From: Bradyrhizobium sp.
Lineage (GTDB): Bacteria > Pseudomonadota > Alphaproteobacteria > Rhizobiales > Xanthobacteraceae
Reading direction: 5' to 3'
NCBI RefSeq assembly: GCF_016213215.1
Contig: NZ_JACRAW010000158.1
Coordinates: 1-39,705 of the forward strand
DNA: 39,705 nucleotides
The notes beneath the pieces are model-generated. The model was not told where the DNA came from. It saw nothing but the letters and a program-made list of their open reading frames with translations, and did not search any database. Both the position numbers and the translations under genes were made by a program. Each line of letters opens with the position of its first letter. The stretch's first letter is position 1. This document shows, one piece after another, positions 38,337 to 39,705 of this stretch.

Positions 38337-38980
38337 TGGCCGCACCCGCGAAGTTCCTCTTCGACAACGACTTCTCCGCACCCGACAAGTCGCGCGAACA
38401 GGCGGCTATGGCGGCGGAAGTCGCGCAGAAGGTCGCGGCCGCCGAAGCACGCGCCTATCGCGACGGCTTCGACGCAGGACAGCGCGAGGCCAAAGCGGAG
38501 AGCGACCGCCGGACAGCGCTGGCGCTCGAGGAGATCAGGATCGGCATGCAGGGCATCGCCGCGCGGATTTCCGGGGTGGAAGGCCGGATGGAGACCGAAG
38601 CCGTCGAGGTCGCGGTTGCCGTCGCGCGCAAGTTGTGCGCCGAGTTGATTGCGGCCGAGCCGCTCGGCGAGATCACGGCGCTGATTCGCGACTGCTTCTC
38701 GCATCTGGTCACCACCCCGCACCTGGTGGTCCGCATCAATGATTCCCTTTACGAGAACGCGCGCGAAAAGATCGAGCGGCTCGCGAAACAGAGCGGCTTC
38801 GAAGGCCGGCTGGTGATCCTGGCCGAGCCGGAGATCGCGACCGGCGACTGCCGGATCGAATGGGCCGACGGCGGCATCGTGCTGGAGCGAGGCGCGATTG
38901 ACGCCAAGATCGACGAGCTTGTGGGACGCTACATGGCGTCCCGCAACGCGGACACCGCAGCCATGGGGAGTGGATCATGA
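38336..38980 (+). CDS. fliH: Flagellar assembly protein FliH
   Basis: This 214-residue cytosolic protein regulates the FliI export ATPase and links it to the C-ring. Residues about 18-60 are a helical/coiled segment (AAMAAEVAQKVAAAEARAYR then DGFDAGQREA, the AxxxGxxxG-type pattern of FliH). The C-terminal domain has VAVAVARKLCAEL and the conserved ending VILAEPEIATGDCRIEWADGG. It overlaps fliG by 1 bp and fliN by 4 bp. No fliI gene is next to it in the window. Confidence 0.9.
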   Translation: MAAPAKFLFDNDFSAPDKSREQAAMAAEVAQKVAAAEARAYRDGFDAGQREAKAESDRRTALALEEIRIGMQGIAARISGVEGRMETEAVEVAVAVARKLCAELIAAEPLGEITALIRDCFSHLVTTPHLVVRINDSLYENAREKIERLAKQSGFEGRLVILAEPEIATGDCRIEWADGGIVLERGAIDAKIDELVGRYMASRNADTAAMGSGS

Positions 38981-39330
38981 GCGACACCGAAGGCCAGGTA
39001 CCGCTGCCCGATCTGAACGCACCCTTAGCACCGGGCAACACGGACGACGTGGCGTACAACGAAGAGGAGCAGACGGCGCGCGTTGCCGCGGATCTTGAAG
39101 CCGTGTTCGACGTGCCGGTGCAGGTATCGGCCGTGCTCGGCCGTTCGAAGATGGACGTCGGCCAGCTCCTGAAGCTCGGTCCCGGGACGGTGCTCGAACT
39201 CGACCGGCGCGTCGGCGAGGCCATCGACATCTACGTCAACAACCGGCTGGTCGCGCGCGGCGAGGTGGTGCTGGTGGAAGACAAGCTCGGCGTCACCATG
39301 ACGGAAATCATCAAGTCGGAACGCAGCTGA
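38977..39330 (+). CDS. fliN: Flagellar motor switch protein FliN
   Basis: This 117-residue C-ring protein of the SpoA/FliN family has an acidic N-terminal tail of about 45 residues. The conserved domain follows: VFDVPVQVSAVLGRSKMDVG, then LLKLGPGTVLELDRRVGEA, then IYVNNRLVARGEVVLVEDKL and GVTMTEII. It forms the lower part of the rotor switch with FliM and helps dock the export apparatus. ATG 38977 overlaps the fliH stop (ATGA). It is followed after 50 bp by flbD. Confidence 0.96.
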   Translation: MSDTEGQVPLPDLNAPLAPGNTDDVAYNEEEQTARVAADLEAVFDVPVQVSAVLGRSKMDVGQLLKLGPGTVLELDRRVGEAIDIYVNNRLVARGEVVLVEDKLGVTMTEIIKSERS

Positions 39331-39380
39331 GATTGAAGGACAACGCGCCATGAGCGCGAACGGACGCACAGGAGAGTGAC

Positions 39381-39705
39381 ATGAGGCTTCTCATCGTTGG
39401 CACCTTGAAGGGCCAGCTCACAGCCGCCACCAAGATCGCGATGGAGAACGGTGCGACCGTTACCCACGCCGAGGATCTCGATCAGGCCATGCGGGTGCTG
39501 CGCGGCGGCAAGGGCGCCGACCTGCTGCTGGTCGACGTCGGACTCGACATCCGCGATCTGGTGCTGCGGCTCGAAGCCGAGCACATTTGCGTGCCGATCG
39601 TCGCTTGCGGCATCTCGAACGACGCTCGCGCCGCGGTCGCCGCCATCCATGCCGGCGCCAAGGAATACATTCCGCTACCGCCAGACCCGGAACTTATCGC
39701 CGCGG
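39381..39705 (+). CDS. flbD: FlbD-like sigma-54 flagellar regulator, 3' truncated by the window
   Basis: Only the first 108 codons are present. They form a receiver-like domain: MRLLIVGTLKGQLTAATKIA, then DLLLVDVGLDIRDLV (the position of the phospho-Asp strand) and ACGISNDARAAVAAIHAGAK then EYIPLPPDPE (Lys-containing strand 5 and helix). The N-terminal strand lacks the acidic pair normal in receivers, as reported for FlbD. In Caulobacter, FlbD activates sigma-54 late flagellar promoters and represses early ones. AGGAGAG precedes ATG 39381. The AAA+ and DNA-binding domains should lie beyond the window, so the family call rests on this domain and on position after fliN. Confidence 0.82.
   Translation, partial: MRLLIVGTLKGQLTAATKIAMENGATVTHAEDLDQAMRVLRGGKGADLLLVDVGLDIRDLVLRLEAEHICVPIVACGISNDARAAVAAIHAGAKEYIPLPPDPELIAA

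Noticed and set aside
35532..38381. A 949-codon open frame on the minus strand
   Set aside because: It is antisense to fliF and fliG, has no SD and its translation is biased in the way expected from the complement of high-GC codons.
1..39705. CRISPR array, insertion sequence, transposase or integrase
   Set aside because: No regularly spaced direct repeats and no reading frame with transposase or integrase motifs were seen.

Overview
The window is high-GC alphaproteobacterial DNA, most like the Bradyrhizobium/Rhodopseudomonas group. The evidence is a class I benzoyl-CoA reductase cluster of the R. palustris type, a SciP (DUF1153) gene inside an alphaproteobacterial flagellar cluster, FlbD, a PmtA-like methyltransferase, and interspersed palindromic repeats resembling those common in bradyrhizobia. 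Placement to genus is an inference from gene content, since no database search was possible.

Layout. (1) 1-4923, plus strand: the 3' end of a benzoyl-CoA reductase operon, with BcrB/BadE (5' truncated), BcrA/BadF, BcrD/BadG, a 2[4Fe-4S] ferredoxin and benzoate-CoA ligase. This is anaerobic, ATP-driven reduction of benzoyl-CoA. (2) 5090-6522: a LigB/DODA-type extradiol dioxygenase gene divergent from a MarR regulator, with a 16-bp palindrome between them. (3) 6585-10518, minus strand: gentisate 1,2-dioxygenase, a 3-hydroxybenzoate 6-hydroxylase-like flavoprotein and a branched-chain-type ABC solute-binding protein. This is an aerobic, oxygen-dependent aromatic route. (4) 10768-14777, plus strand: an acyl-CoA dehydrogenase, a short-chain dehydrogenase and an acyl-CoA synthetase. 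(5) 14787-17529, minus strand: an FAD-linked D-2-hydroxyacid oxidase followed by an unrecognised protein with a duplicated PCGSGG/CxxC domain. (6) 18181-20386, plus strand: an Aer-like PAS protein overlapping an MCP with a C-terminal CZB zinc-binding domain, which together look like a split energy-taxis receptor. (7) 20448-29694, minus strand: a probable operon of Dpp/Opp-type permeases B and C, two ATPases, a family 5 solute-binding protein and HyuB/HyuA (hydantoinase/oxoprolinase family). (8) 29831-32278, minus strand: tRNA-Met, a small exported proline-rich protein, a PmtA-like methyltransferase and MnmA. (9) 32608-39705, plus strand: the flagellar genes fliK, flgD, sciP, fliF, fliG, fliH, fliN and the start of flbD.

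Regions 1-7 form an accessory catabolic block (aromatics, acyl-CoA chemistry, peptide- or hydantoin-like substrates, and taxis that may report on the resulting redox state). Regions 8-9 are core functions. The regulatory sites best supported by sequence are a sigma-54 (-24/-12) promoter in front of fliK with a palindrome about 110 bp upstream of its predicted start, a sigma-70 promoter for tRNA-Met, a strong intrinsic terminator after sciP, and a MarR-type palindrome. The clearest candidate for something undescribed is the duplicated-cysteine-motif protein at 14787-16109, which is probably co-expressed with the FAD oxidase.
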